Below are positions 10,153-22,028 of a stretch of DNA of 64,000 bases, piece after piece (the first letter of the stretch is position 1; every line of letters begins with the position of its first letter). A model generated the notes under the pieces. That model did no database searches. It was not told the origin of the DNA and worked only from the letters and a program-made list of their open reading frames with translations. The position numbers and the translations under genes were made by a program. Origin of the DNA: Ceratotherium simum simum (Eukaryota; Chordata; Mammalia; Perissodactyla; Rhinocerotidae); the NCBI RefSeq assembly GCF_000283155.1, contig NW_004454208.1, positions 1,170,180 to 1,234,179 of the forward strand, written 5' to 3'.

Positions 10153-12700
10153 GAGTGTTTCTCAATGTCATCTGAGTTAGAAAATAAAAGGAGTTCACTG
10201 AAAAGCTCTCTGCTTGATTTTGTCTCTTGCAATTATTAGCTTTTCTCTTGATGACTTATAAAATGAAACTGCTTATTACTTTGAGGATTGAAAGAGAGAT
10301 GCATATCTCTACGTATTTTCTCCAAAGGAAATTCCTCCCAAACAGAGTAAGTTCTGAGCAGAGAGGAGCCTCTCAGAGGTAGTGGAGGAAGCGTCATGCT
10401 ATGACAGTCATGTGACTGTATCCCGTGAGGGTGGACTGAAATAATTAGACACCTACTCTTTGAGATGTCAGGGCTGTGGCAGATCATCCGATTGCAGCCG
10501 AATCTCCTAACGTGATGGCAGGAGTCAGATGGACAGGCTGCCTCTGAATCTTCCAGAAATGATGCAACTTGAAGTTGGGTAAATAAAGGCAATGAGGAAA
10601 ATCTAGAGGGTCTTTCAGTGGCCATAACGGCATCAGAAGGCGATAGCTGTGGACTTCAGCTAGAGAATGCTGACTCTGGTTCTGGACAAGGGCGTGGGAA
10701 GTGGGCGGGTCTTGGAGAGAAGTCCTGTGGTTAGCACTCACTTGGCTCCCGCGGAGGGGCCGTCTCACTCTCTGCCCAGGTTGTCACTTCTGTCCCGCGT
10801 GCTTCACTTTGTCCCGCCTCTGCTTAGTGAAATGCTGTTCTTGCTCACTCAGGGTCCTTCCAGGCTTCATTCAAATGTCTTCTTGACGGTCAAGCATCCC
10901 CAACCCCCAGAGGCAGACGGAACCACTCCTTTCTTTGTTCTGTGGATATCAAATTCAGCAGACATCTGGAAATGAGAGGAAGGGCGGGTCAGGCTCTGCG
11001 CTTCCAGGAAGTTCCGCTTAATCCTGGGTCTATGTTAGGGTTTGGTGAGGAGCACCCGCGAGCTACCCCCTCAGGTTCAGAATGAAATGAGAATAAGACC
11101 CAGGACAGGCAGAGGGAAATCAAACTGTCAGCTTTGTAAAGGCAGGAGAAAGTGGCTTGATACCTCTTTCCAAAACAGAATTAGGTACCTGCTCGTTGAG
11201 TGCTGGACTCTTCTTCTTCAGGGCCCAGCCTGCCCCGGTGAGCTTACCCCACAGCCCAGAGCGGGCCAGAAGGCGCCCCTCGGCCTGCAGGCAGAACCCG
11301 ACTGGAGAGGCCAGAGGGCACTGAGTCTCACAGGGCCAATTCCGTCTCCCAAGCTTGTTGACAAGCTAAGTCTCTCCTCTCAGGGAAAGGAGGGAATGAG
11401 AGAGAGGAGAGGAGTGGAGAGAGAGAGGGAGAGAGGGAGGGAACACCTTGAGATGCTGTTTGATCAGGAGCCCCCTCCTGGGAATATGAGTGCAGGAACA
11501 GAGTCCCACCTGGAGTCTGGCTCACACTGTGTGGTAGTTGTCTTTCTGTCTCACTTTTTCATCTGAAGGTAAGTTTTGCCAGCAGTACAGGTTGCCTTAC
11601 GCACCTTTGAACGCTGGCATTTAAGAGGAGAGTCGGCTCATGTTCAGTGCTTAGTAGGTGCTCTTTGAGTAAGCCGAATGGGAAGGGGCAGGAGCACCTC
11701 TCTCCAGAATTTAGGCTTGGAGACTCCTGGATCTCATATTGCTGGCGCATTGGCTGGAGCACCCTAGGGTACTCTGCTGCATCCTCAGGCCAAAGCATAG
11801 TTGACATGATTTTCTGATCCTCCAGAGCGTTCCTCCTGGCCTCCTGGCCAGGTCTATTTCTGACCAAGCTCCACATGGCCTGGATGCTTGTCATCTTGTT
11901 CACCCCTATAGGCTCAGTGCCTAGGAGCTGGTCTGCCTGCCAGGACAGGGCAGCGGACTCGTGGGCCTGGGCACCGTCATTTTAGCTTCCCCAATTACTT
12001 CTATGCCTAGTTAAAGGCACCAACATGTTATCATTCCTTCCTCATTGTGGACTTTTCTGCTTCTTCATTGGTTGTTGAAGAAGAGGCCCCATGCCCTTTT
12101 AAAAAACCTGTCGTAACTCACTCTTGGCTATGATGGGACTGACTCAGAGAGAAGTAAAAGCGCTTACCAAATTGTCAACGCTTCCTATAACACCCTAGCA
12201 TTTTCATTAATTAAGGCCTCCCTTCCACAAATCACTCCAGCCTCAGATCTGAAATGAGGGCGTGCCCCAGGTGCAGGGGGTTTTTAATGAGTAAAACTTA
12301 GTCTCCTCTTTACTAGAGCTCCAGAACACAGGGCCCTTCCTGCTGAATTGCTTCTGTCACCGTGGCCGCCTCCTCCAGACAGGAGGAAGTGAACACATAT
12401 GGATTGGTATATGATCATTTTCCTTCTATTTGTCTTGGCATAAGTACTTCAGAATTCAAACACATGTACTCTTGACCTCCCAGTGGTGGGGTTTTTTTAA
12501 AATACGTCCCTCTCTAACATGCTTTAGTTAAACTCACTGGTCCTACACCATTTTAGAAGCAGAGAAGGTACTTATGTTGAGTGCCAGTTGTTGAAATACT
12601 AGGGAAGTTTAAACTAATTTACCAGTTACGTAAAAGCTTTCTTAGGCATACATTCAAATTGAATTTTACATTTGAAGGCCACAAAAAGCTAAGGTCTCTC
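10153..12700. other. Intergenic, no gene supported
   Basis: Mostly unique-looking DNA. A 174-codon ORF at 11042-11566 crosses a GA-rich simple repeat and has no recognisable domain or splice context, so I do not call it. No RNA gene is visible. Confidence 0.5.
11394..11443. repeat. GA-rich simple repeat
   Basis: A purine-only run of GAGAGAGG/GAGGGA units that is low complexity on the plus strand. Confidence 0.85.
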
Positions 12701-12709
12701 AAATTTTGA

Positions 12710-12840
12710 TGTGGCCACCTGTTAGCTGTCTGACTTTGGACAGGTTATTTGGTTCTTTGAAGCATGGCTTGCTCATCAGTAACATGGGGAAGATCACTCC
12801 ACTTTAGTAGCATTGTAGAGATGAAAATGTGTGCAACGAG
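12710..12840 (+). mobile_element. MIR fragment
   Basis: The order of segments 'TTAGCTGTCTGACTTTGGAC', '...GGTTATTTGGTTC' and 'CTCATCAGTAACATGGGGA' matches the MIR core (tRNA-derived ancient SINE), strongly diverged. Confidence 0.65.
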
Positions 12841-13588
12841 AAGGGACAAGTAACCCTGTCGAGGCCTGCTGTGTGCCAGCTACTCTGCCAAGCACCTCCT
12901 CATATTGATACCTTTTTAAATTAGTCTGAGTATTTAAAAAGTTATGCAAATTTTGGTTATTATTATAAGTTGTATAACGATGGGGGAAATCTGTTAATCT
13001 CGTTGAACTTAATTTCTTTACCTGTGAACCTGGAATAATACCACCAAACTCAGTGTTGTGTAAGACTGACATGAAATCATGGAGGTAAAGGTGCAGGTAA
13101 AAGTTATAAAGAAGCTTACAAATGTTAGATATTTTTATTGATCTTGATGATAATTTTTGAATGGCTGGTTGAGAATGACCTCTATAGTCTTCCTAAAGTG
13201 ATATCTCTTTCCGGTCTGGGCGGTGGCCCAGTTAATGACGGTGTGCCAGAGTATCTACGTATTCTTTTATCCCACCTAGACTTTAAATCCACCCTCTGAT
13301 TAGATCACACTATCAATTTTAAAAAGACTCAGAGGCAGAGCAGCCCTCTTGGTGAGCCCCTGCGGCTGCCTTCCCATCTTTCTGGAGGTGGAGCTCTCCT
13401 TCTGTGAAAACAAGCATGAGCATTTTTCATGGTTTTTGTTTTTTGTTTTTAACACAAAACCTGCTTTGGGATCTTTTATCTTAAGAATCCTGATGGTCTT
13501 GAAAGAAGCTGAAGTAGCCCCTGTTTTACCATTCATTCTACAGTGAATAGTTGTACCACCTGAAGTCAGCTCAAGAAATCCTGAACAG
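12841..13588. other. Intergenic, no gene seen
   Basis: Unique-looking DNA. Overlapping 60-92-codon ORFs lack recognisable domains. Confidence 0.5.
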
Positions 13589-13895
13589 GGGCCTGCCCCG
13601 TGGCTTAGTGGTTAAGTGTGCCCACTCCGCTACTGGCGGCCTGGGTTCAGATCCAGGCGTGCACCGACGCACGGCTTCTCCGGCCATGCTGAGGCCACGT
13701 CCCACATACAGCAACTAGAAGGATGTGCAGCTATGACGTACAACTATCTACTGGGGCTTTGGGGAAAAAAAGAAAAAGGAGGAGGATTGGCAATAGATGT
13801 TAGCTCAGAGCCGGTCTTCCTCAGCAAAAAAAGGAGGATTAGCATGGATGTTAGCTCAGGGCTGATCTTCCTCACAAAAATAAAAAATAAAAAGT
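13589..13895 (+). mobile_element. ERE-type SINE, double-tail form
   Basis: The tRNA-like head and 'TACAGCAACTAGAAGGATG' body are followed by two tail modules (GTTAGCTCAGAGCCGGTCTT and GTTAGCTCAGGGCTGATCTT) and an A-rich tail. Target duplication AATCCTGAACAG is at 13577-13588 and 13896-13907. Confidence 0.95.
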
Positions 13896-13907
13896 AATCC
13901 TGAACAG

Positions 13908-14404
13908 TCCCAGCAAACCTGAGAGCTGGTAGTAGTGAGGCTTCCTACCCAGTGAAAGAGGAGTGTATTTAAAGGGGGAGGGAGGGAGGGAACAACAGGG
14001 AAGCAGCAGCCACAGCACTCTGAAAACGAAGACGCCCCCCTGTGGGAAACTGCCTCATCGTATTTGCTACTTGAATGTCGGGTGAGAAAAGCCAGCCACG
14101 ACCCTGGTCCCGGGGCCTCACGTGCTGAACGTTCGAAGCTTCGAGAAGTGTTTGATATGTGTACCCAACCTCCAGCTGCCACCATCTTTACTGTCTTTAA
14201 GAGGGACCCTACTGGGTGGGCAGCATTGCGTGCATTGTTGGAAAAAGCCTGGCCTCATCCTGGCCCCAAAGTACTGCTGTGGCCCTGTCAACTGGGTAAT
14301 CCAAGGTTGGATTATGTTGGTTTATGCGTAATGTAACAATGAATATTATGGTTTTTGGCTCCACAGAGCAGTGTGTGTCTTTTTTTCCCCTTCCTTCTCT
14401 TTTT
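13908..14404. other. Intergenic, no gene supported
   Basis: Contains a GGGAGGGAGGG run near 13976-13990 and overlapping ORFs on both strands (up to 109 codons) with no recognisable domain. Confidence 0.45.
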
Positions 14405-15275
14405 TGTGGAAAGAACATTTAACGTGAGATCTACCCTCTTAATGAATTTTTAAGTGCACAATACCTCATTGTCAACTATAGGCACAAAGTTGTACAGGAG
14501 ATCGCTAGAACTCACTCCTTTGGCATACCTATAATTTTATACCCAGTGAACAAGTCCCCATTTCCCCCTCTCCCCATCCCCTGGTAACCACCATTCTATC
14601 TTCTACTTTTATACCTTTGACTGTTTTAGATGCCTCATATAAGTGGAATCATGCAGTATTGTCCTTCTGTGAGTGGCTTATTTCACTTAGCATAATGTTC
14701 TCCAAGTCTATCCCTGTTGTCATAAATGGTAAGATTTCCTTCTTTTTTAAGTCTGAATAATCCATTGTATGTATATACAGTCATCTCTCTGTATCCGCGG
14801 GGAATTTGTTCCAAGACCCCCCACGGAAACCAAAATCCCCAGATGCTCAAGTCCCTAGAGTCGGCCTTCCATATTTGCAGGTTCTGCTTCCATGGATTCA
14901 ACCACACTCAGATCAAAAATACAGTGCAGTATTTGGTTATTTTCGATCTGTGGTTGATTGAATTTGATGATGTGAAACCTGTGGATGTGAAACCCTCAGA
15001 TATGGAGGGCAGACTGTACCATCTTCTTTATCCATTCATCTTAGGATGGACACTTAGGTTGTTTCCATATCTTGGCTATTGCGAATAATGCTACTATGAA
15101 CATGGGCATGCAGATATTTCTTCAAGATCCTGATTTCAGTTCTTTTGGATAAATACCCAGAAGAGGGATTGCTGGATTATACAGTAGTTCTATTTTCAAT
15201 TTTTTGAGGAACCTCTGTGCTGTTTTCCATAGTGGCTGCACCATTTTACATTCCCACCCACAATGTACCAGGGTC
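14405..15275 (-). mobile_element. L1 3'-end fragment, split by a DNA transposon
   Basis: Reverse-oriented L1 3' sequence ('CCTGGTAACCACCATTCTAT', 'CTCATATAAGTGGAATCATG', 'TTATTTCACTTAGCATAATG') runs to 14777 and resumes at 15017 ('TTATCCATTCATCTTAGGAT') up to about 15275. The gap is a Tigger/MER2-like element. Confidence 0.87.
14778..15016. mobile_element. MER2/Tigger-like DNA transposon
   Basis: A 239-bp non-autonomous element with terminal inverted repeats: the left end CAGTCATCTCTCTGTATCCG pairs imperfectly with the right end ...GATATGGAGGGCAGACTG. It is flanked by TA dinucleotides (14776-14777, 15017-15018), the target of the Tc1/mariner superfamily. The internal 'GGTTGATTGAATT' resembles Tigger-derived MER2 elements. 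There is no transposase ORF. It sits inside an antisense L1, so it is the younger insertion. Confidence 0.8.
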
Positions 15276-16185
15276 CCTGTTGACTTTCTGATTTCTAACT
15301 CCTACCACTCAGGCATGAACAGTTAGTCACATTTGAGTCTTCTTTTCTCTCCCACCATCCATAATTGGTCTATTGCCATGATATGGCAATAGACCAATGA
15401 TTATTATTAAAACATTATTTTATATATTTCTCCCTTTCTGTCAGAAAATTAATTTGGCCACATATTATATCTGACTATTCCAGTTGTCTTCCAAGTAATG
15501 TCCTTGTCTTCCTTCAGTCTTTCTTCCACAACCATCTCGAAGTCAAATCAGAGTTATCTCTCTGGAGCCCTGATTGGATTGTGTGGTTCTCCAGCTCTAA
15601 CCCTCAGCAGCTTCTCTGCCCACAGAACAAACTCCATCCTCTTTACCTTTCCATTGAGGGCTCCACAGTCCAGCCTAGCCGGCCTTCCTGCCCCCGCTCA
15701 ATGCCCTCTAACATGTACCCAGGCTGCTTTCTTTCCCCTTTTGCACTTTTGCGCATGTTGTTTCTCTACCTGAAATGTCCTCCCCCGTTTCCATCTCACC
15801 CCGCCTCTCAGGGAGGCAGTGTGAGCAATCTGAGTTTCCTTTGCTCTCAGCTCCTTTTGCAAGGTCTTAGAGCCCAGGACTGAGTTTTGTAGGTCTTTAT
15901 AACTCTTTCAGAGCCTTGTTGGGACTCAGTTGATGAATCTAGAATTATTTGGTCTTCTTTCAATTAGTTCATCCTTGGGGTCAACTGAGTTTTCTCATGA
16001 GCTTCCTGGGCTTTCCTGTACTATTCTCTGCGTGAACAAAATGAAGTCATTTTACAAAATTCTGAATACCCATAAGTAACTTGAAGAATCAAAGTGCTGG
16101 ACCATTTCCCAATTCTAGTCTGTTCTCCTCCTTTTTGACATGACTACATCCTAATTCTCTGTTCTGACTTTTTAAAATTAACATT
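15276..16185. other. Intergenic with a hairpin, no gene supported
   Basis: Overlapping 91- and 100-codon ORFs at 15498-15883 lie in C/T-rich sequence that resembles an old L2/MIR-type interspersed repeat ('TTCTCTACCTGAAATGTCCT' is an L2-like 3' motif). Neither has a recognisable domain. Confidence 0.5.
15364..15398. repeat. Perfect 16-bp hairpin, 3-nt loop
   Basis: The arm ATTGGTCTATTGCCAT (15364-15379) is exactly complementary to ATGGCAATAGACCAAT (15383-15398), separated only by GAT. No target duplication or longer element boundary is evident around it. Confidence 0.95.
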
Positions 16186-16713
16186 TGTTGAGTGGAGCAC
16201 ACGATGTTGGTGAGCTGTGGTTCAACAACAGACCACAAGAGAAATTGAAGTGGAGAAGTTTAGTTACTCACAGGTGCTGGCGGAAGTACCCAGCATACCT
16301 CGAGGGGCCACATGGGGAGGTAAAGGCAGGGTGCAGTCAGAGAGAAAGGCAAGACTTGGGGCACATGCCTTTCTTAGGGTCCGTGGGTGGAGTGCTGTGG
16401 GGTTCCTGGGCTAAGGTTGGATTTGTCAATACAAACCAAAAAGAGCAGAGTTTTGGTAAGCTCTATGAGGCATCTAATCTAAGGGGGGCACAAAGGGAAG
16501 GCCCTGGGAGGTGGGGAGACTGCTGGGAAGTCACATCAGGAGCTTACATTTGCTTACGCCTGTGGGCTGCTATCCAGGACACGCGATTTCACGAGGGGCT
16601 AGTGTCAGTTTAAGGCCCCCGAAGGCTGCTTGGCCAAACAAAATGGATGGCGAGGCAGCAACACTATGGAGTAGCTTAGCTCAACTCTCGACAATCTCCC
16701 AGGCCAGTAAACA
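16186..16713 (-). mobile_element. LTR-like element, unclassified
   Basis: A ~528-bp segment of different composition begins TGTTGAG and ends AGTAAACA on the plus strand (TG...CA when read on the minus strand). Its minus-strand 3' portion ('GAGTAACTAAACTTCTCCAC') looks like a retroviral R/U5 region. A related motif occurs in the insert at 48110-48600 ('TTTTACTCACAG'). No target duplication and no internal genes are visible. The ORFs inside (142 and 65 codons) are probably incidental. Confidence 0.45.
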
Positions 16714-16891
16714 AAATTATTTTCCCATTCATTACAAAGCAGGATGAGCCAAGAAGAAATCATTAATTAAAAAAAGAGGACAACAACAGAAGGTGTCCCT
16801 TTCCTGTTTCTCATAAAGACGCTGACTTTGTTTGCTACTTCCTAGAGCGTTGGAGTACGTTTTTGGAAATCCAAAGGTAGTCAAAGACTCT

Positions 16892-17195
16892 GGGGCCGGC
16901 CTGGTGGCTTAGCGGTTAAGTGCACGCGCTCCGCTACTGGTGGCCCGGGTTCGGATCCCGGGCGCACACCGACGCACCGCTTGTCGGGCCATACTGAGGC
17001 CACGTCCCACATACAGCAACTAGAAGAATGTGCAACTATGACATACAACTATCTACTGGGGCTTTGGGGAAGAAAAAAAGGAGGAGGATTGGCAGTGGAT
17101 GTTAGCTCAGAGCCGGTCTTCCTCAGCAAAAAGAGGAGGATTAGCATGGATGTTAGCTCAGGGCTGATCTCCCTCACAAAAAAAAAAAAAAAAAA
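16892..17195 (+). mobile_element. ERE-type SINE, double-tail form
   Basis: The head GGGGCCGGCCTGGTGGCTTA and intact B box GGTTCGGATCCCGGGC lead to the standard body, two tail modules and a long poly-A. Target duplication AGGTAGT(C/T)(A/G)AAGACTCT is at 16875-16891 and 17196-17212 with two mismatches. Confidence 0.95.
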
Positions 17196-17212
17196 AGGTA
17201 GTTGAAGACTCT

Positions 17213-17965
17213 TGAGAAGGAAAATCCCACGAAAAAATTCTCTCTTTGTGACTTAAAATTTGTTGTAGTATTTATACAGCTGGAAGTTTGCTGGGTGTTG
17301 TGAGCAAATTCTTCCAATCCCCCATATGCTTCTGGATATAGAGGATGTAATTATTATTAAAACTTCTGCTTCTGTTTGGGATAGAAATGAAAACTAGACA
17401 AGTTTACTATACTGAATTCTAATTCATACCAGCCTTGAGAAATAAGTTGCCAAGGAACTTAATAACATGGGGGCTTAGGGAAATGTGAATCTTTTTAGAG
17501 CTGGCCATGAGAATTTTCCCCCATTTTTATCACCATTCCTGAGAATAATATTTTTTTTTCTTAATATTCTACCTGGTATGGGCTACAGAGGGTATTAGAA
17601 ATATTTTTGAGATTAGGAAAGGTCACTTCTAGCATGCCAGAAGTGAATTTGAGGCAGAATAATTTTCTGATACTTCTTCCCTAAATGACTTGTCCAGACT
17701 TGAAATACGATTGTTTTTCACAGGACAGGGAAAGACTCAGCTGTGTGCTCAGACTTGTCTTATTAGTTTATTATTTATGGTTAATATATATGGGCTTAGG
17801 AATTTATTTTGGTGCATTATAGCCCTAATAAAATAGGGTAGAGACGTTAACAGCGTTTGATGTGTGTCTCAGTTCAGAATACTTCTAATGTGCTTATGAT
17901 CACAATCAGTGTCTTTCACTGTAGACCATCCATTGTCTCTTGTGTTGAGAAAAGAGATCTCTTTT
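17213..17965. other. Intergenic, no gene seen
   Basis: AT-rich unique-looking sequence with no supported ORF or RNA gene. Confidence 0.5.
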
Positions 17966-18455
17966 TTTTCACATTAAGATATTATACATACACAACATAA
18001 TTTACCACAGTAACCATTTAAAGTGTACACTTTCAAGCACGCTCACATTATTGTGCAACCATCACCACCATCCATGTCCAGAACTTTTTCATCATCCTAA
18101 ACTGAAACTGTACCTATTAAACAATTACTTCCCACTTCCCCTTCCCTCAGACCCTGGCAACCACCATTCAACTGTCTATCATTATTAATTTTACTCCTCT
18201 AGGCACCTCATATAAGTGGAATCATAGAGTATTTGTCTTTTTGTGATTGGCTTATTTCGCTTAGCATAATGTCCTCAAGGTTCATCCATGTTGTAGCATG
18301 TAGCAGAATTTCCTTCCTTTTTAGGCCAAATAATATTTCCTTTTATGTGTTTACCACATTTTTTTTATCCATTCATCTGTCAATGGACACTTGGGTTGCG
18401 TCCACCTTTGGCTATTGTGACTAATGCTGCCATGAACGTGAGTGTACAAATTGAG
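17966..18455 (-). mobile_element. L1 3'-end fragment
   Basis: Reverse-oriented L1 3' sequence, including 'CATTATTGTGCAACCATCAC', 'CCCTGGCAACCACCATTC', 'CTCATATAAGTGGAATCATA' and 'CTTAGCATAATGTCCTCAAG'. It is paralogous to 14405-15275. Confidence 0.87.
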
Positions 18456-18861
18456 ATCGCTCTCTTTTGGAAAAGGCAGGGCAAATGGGAAAAATTCATG
18501 CTTTCTTGAGTTATTATGACTCAAAATTGCCCTAAAGCTGTTTTTCAGGTTTTGAAAAGTAGATATCATAATCAATAAAGAGGCTGAAAATCGGAGTGGA
18601 ATATATTAGGTGATTTTTCCCCCTAACAATATAAGGGAAGTAAAACCAAATAACACTGAATCTTTAAAGAGTTGCCATGTTAATATTAGATGATGATTTA
18701 AAAAAAAGTTTTAAATAAGAGATTCATCAGCCCCTGTAGATGAGCTTTGAGTAAGAAATAATCTCACCATGGCATTTATGGTCCTAGATGGTAAGATTTC
18801 AAAATCCAAGAGACAGAATACTTAGAGAAACCTGAGGAAAAACCTAAATAAGAACCTTGTG
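18456..18861. other. Intergenic, no gene seen
   Basis: AT-rich sequence. A 74-codon minus-strand ORF lacks a recognisable domain. Confidence 0.5.
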
Positions 18862-19158
18862 GGAACTGGCCCCATGGCTTAGCGGTTAAGTGCGCGCGCT
18901 CCGCTGCTGGCGGCCCAGGTTCAGATCCGGGCACGCACCGCCGCACCGCTTCTCCGGCCATGCTGAGGCCGCGTCCCACATACAGCAACTAGAAGGATGT
19001 GCAACTATGACATACAACTATCTACTGGGGCTTTGGGGAAAAAAAGGAGGAGGATTGGCAATAGATGTTAGCTCAGAGCCGGTCTTCCTCAGCAAAAAAG
19101 AGGAGGATTAGCACGGATGTTAGCTCAGGGCTGATCTTCCTCACAAAAAAAAAAAAAA
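18862..19158 (+). mobile_element. ERE-type SINE, double-tail form
   Basis: Head 'GGAACTGGCCCCATGGCTTA', standard body, two tail modules and poly-A. Target duplication AAGAACCTTGTG is at 18850-18861 and 19159-19170. Confidence 0.95.
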
Positions 19159-19307
19159 AAGAACCTTGTGAAAAGCCACTAACTATAACCATGAGATTAT
19201 AGAAGTTTGCTAATATTGCTTATTATACTATTTATGAGATGAAATAGTGTATGTTTATGTGTGAATTTTTGTTCTCCATTTTTTATGGTTACCCTAACAA
19301 AACAACA

Positions 19308-19705
19308 GCCAGCCCTGGCGGTCTAGTGGTTAAGATCCGGTGCTGTTACTGCCGAGGCCTGGGTTTGTTTCCCGGTCAGGGAACTATACCACCCATCTGT
19401 CAGTTGTCAGACTGCGGTGGCTGCGTGTTGCTATGATGCCAAGAGTATTTCAAATACCAGCAGGGTCACCCGTGGTGGCCAGGTTTCAGCGGAGCTTCCA
19501 GACTAGACAGACTAGGAAGAAGGACCTGGACATATATTCTGAAAAACTGACCATGAAAATCCTGTGAATAGCAACAGAGTGCAAGATATAGGGCAAGAAG
19601 GTGAGAGGAGGACATGAAAAGACCAGGCAGGGTCCTGCTCTGCTCTACACAGGGTCACTAGCAGTCAGAATTGACTGGACAGCACTAACAACAAAAACCA
19701 AAACG
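19308..19705 (+). mobile_element. Long tRNA-derived SINE (second family)
   Basis: Begins GCCAGCCCTGGCGGTCTAGT with A-box-like TAGTGGTTAAGAT and B-box-like GGTTTGTTTCCC. It runs about 400 bp through the body shared with the minus-strand copy at 2788-3211 and ends 'GTCAGAATTGACTGGACAGC' plus an ACAACAAAAACC tail. The head resembles a Glu/Gly-type tRNA. ORFs inside are incidental. Confidence 0.78.
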
Positions 19706-20829
19706 GCGATGGCTAGATATCTACAATTGGAAATACAAACTCAGGAACAATGGAAGCAGGGAAACTTTTATGGAGGGGTGATGTGGCTGTTCAGGTACAG
19801 GCGGTTCTTGAGAAGACTGATGCTGGCGGGCGCCCCTGCTCTCGCTGAGGGAAGCCCCAGGGGATTGGAACCATGCAGCGCCCTTCAGTTACCCTTGTTG
19901 ACAGCAGGTGGCAGCACAGAGAGGCTTTCCACATCACTGCGGGTTCTAGTCTGGACTAAGGGCTTCTGAGAAACCGGTCAGCCAGTTACAATATCAAGTG
20001 GTAGAAAGAGTCCTTGATAAGTGATTTAGCCTCTCAAAGAAATGAAAAAGGCCACACTAACCACTGGTCTTAGGTCTTTTCTTGGCAAAGGCCTGTTATC
20101 TTTCATGATTTAGCTTTTTGTTCCTGAAGAGCACCCCCGCCTTAAAAACTATTCACACCCTGAACCCTTTTTGTAGTGCTTTGCTGTGCCTGTCATATCT
20201 AGCTTGTCACACGCTGCAACCTCCTTATATACATCTGCCCTCTTCATTGTGTCCTCCTTTTTAAACCTTCTTTGTGTTTGCCCTCTGTGTAGGCCTTTGT
20301 GGGGCCTAGAACAATGCTCTGCACATACGAGGAGCTCAATAAATGTGTTTTTATGAATAATGAAATGGTAAATACACTTAAATATTTTTGTAAGATACTT
20401 CACAAAGTTTGTCATAGTATCCTTACTATTAAGATAAAAACTTGTGAACTAGATACAGCTAAGTGTGTTTATCCTTAAAACTCCAAACTCAAATCATATT
20501 GGTAAATGGACTGATGTTAAACTCAAAGAAAATCTTTGGTGGCATTCCATATTCAACATTTTTATTGGCTTAAGTGACTATAGAGAAAGCAGGCTCATTA
20601 AACTGACAGATGACATAAAGTTGGAAGAATTGCTAATAAAGTGGATACTCAGAAAGATGTGGATGAACCAGACGGATGAGCAAAAATCAGCAAGATGAAA
20701 TTTAACAGGGAAAGTGTAAAGCCCTGAATTTAGGTTGCAAGAATCCATGTGACACGTATTACAAAGGGAAGATCTGGTTTGAAAGGAGGTGAGGAGCAGG
20801 GGAGCAGGAAGAGAAGGGGAGGGGGAGTA
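19706..20829. other. Intergenic, no gene supported
   Basis: Contains a probable L2/MIR-type end near 20280-20350 ('GCACATACGAGGAGCTCAAT' followed by AAATG). Short ORFs lack recognisable domains. Confidence 0.45.
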
Positions 20830-21185
20830 GTCTTTGTGAAAAATTGGAAACAATGTAACTGTTAATTGATAAGGAGATGGTTAAATAACTTATGGCTCAG
20901 TCATTCCACGGAATATTGTACATCTATTAAAAAGAACAAGTTAGATCTATACATACTGACCTGGAAAGATTTCCAAGGCATATTACTAAATGAGAAATTA
21001 TCACAGAAAAAAGTAAGAAATGCAAACCAAAATGGTTGTGTATGCTTGTGTGTATATGTATATACGTATCTGCAATTGTATAGAAAGAAGACTGGAAGGA
21101 TACTGATACTTCTGAGCAAGGCTGTGAAATGAGACTTTCATTTTTGCCTTTATATACTTCTGTATTTTATTTTAAATGTGAATGT
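20830..21185 (+). mobile_element. Old L1 (L1M-type) 3' fragment
   Basis: The order 'GATAAGGAGATGGTTAAATA', 'CATTCCACGGAATATTGTAC', 'AAAAAGAACAAGTTAGATCT', then GTGTGTATATGTATATACGT and the final GTATTTTATTTTAAATG resembles the 3' end of ancient L1M elements. Confidence 0.6.
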
Positions 21186-22028
21186 ATTTATATATTAATT
21201 CTATAATTACATAAGTCACATTGGTGGCCTTTTAATTGAAAATGAGGAAAGGTGATGAGGCTGTTAACTCAGAATCAAACTACTTTAATAATAATGTGTG
21301 TCCAGAGCAGTTGCCCCATTGCTCAGCCATGCTGGAGAGCTGCATTTAGTGCTGGGCACCATCTCATTTCCGAGAGGACACTGAGGTATTAAAGTGTATC
21401 TCCTGCCTTGAGGGGGAGCCGGATGACTCCTGGCACAGTTACCACTGCTTGACCACCAGTGGTTAGAGAATGTATTTTATTCTTTCTTACCTGCCTGTAC
21501 CTAGTGGGTTGGTAAACAGAAGTTGCTTAATATTGAATGAATGAATGACCAAGTGGGGAATGTGGAGCTGCATAGCTGGAGAATAAAGTTAAGATTGAAC
21601 TTGGATCTATTTTCAGCTACTTAACGTTCATAAGTGGAAAATACACTTACTTTGGGTCCACCAGAGGGCAGAACAGATGCTGGAGAGCAGATGTTATAAG
21701 CAGGCCAATGTCAGCACAGCAGTAATGAAACTTCCTAGTGGCCCATGGGCCTCACACGATCTGTACTACCCGCCCCCTCCTTGGCCTCATTTCATCCCAT
21801 TCTCCTGGTGACTCTGGGTGCCGGCCTTTCTCTCTCACTGGACTGCTCTTCCCTAAGAGATCCGTTTGGCTTGCTTCCCTGTTCCCTTTGGGTCTCTTAG
21901 CAGAGAAGACTTCCCTGACCGCCCTACACTAAATAGCAATTTTCTTGGCCCCCGGCACTTCCTAGCTCCCTTCCGTTGTTTTATTTTTCTCATTGCACTT
22001 GTCTGCAGCACATAGAATCCACAGGTAT
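21186..22028. other. Intergenic, no gene supported
   Basis: Unique-looking DNA. A MIR/L2-like end occurs around 21495-21545. No recognisable coding or RNA gene. Confidence 0.45.

Noticed and set aside
11042..11566. 174-codon plus-strand ORF
   Set aside because: It crosses a GA-rich simple repeat, has no recognisable domain, and competes with an opposite-strand ORF.
16185..16613. 142-codon ORF
   Set aside because: It lies wholly within the LTR-like element, antisense to it, and has no recognisable domain.
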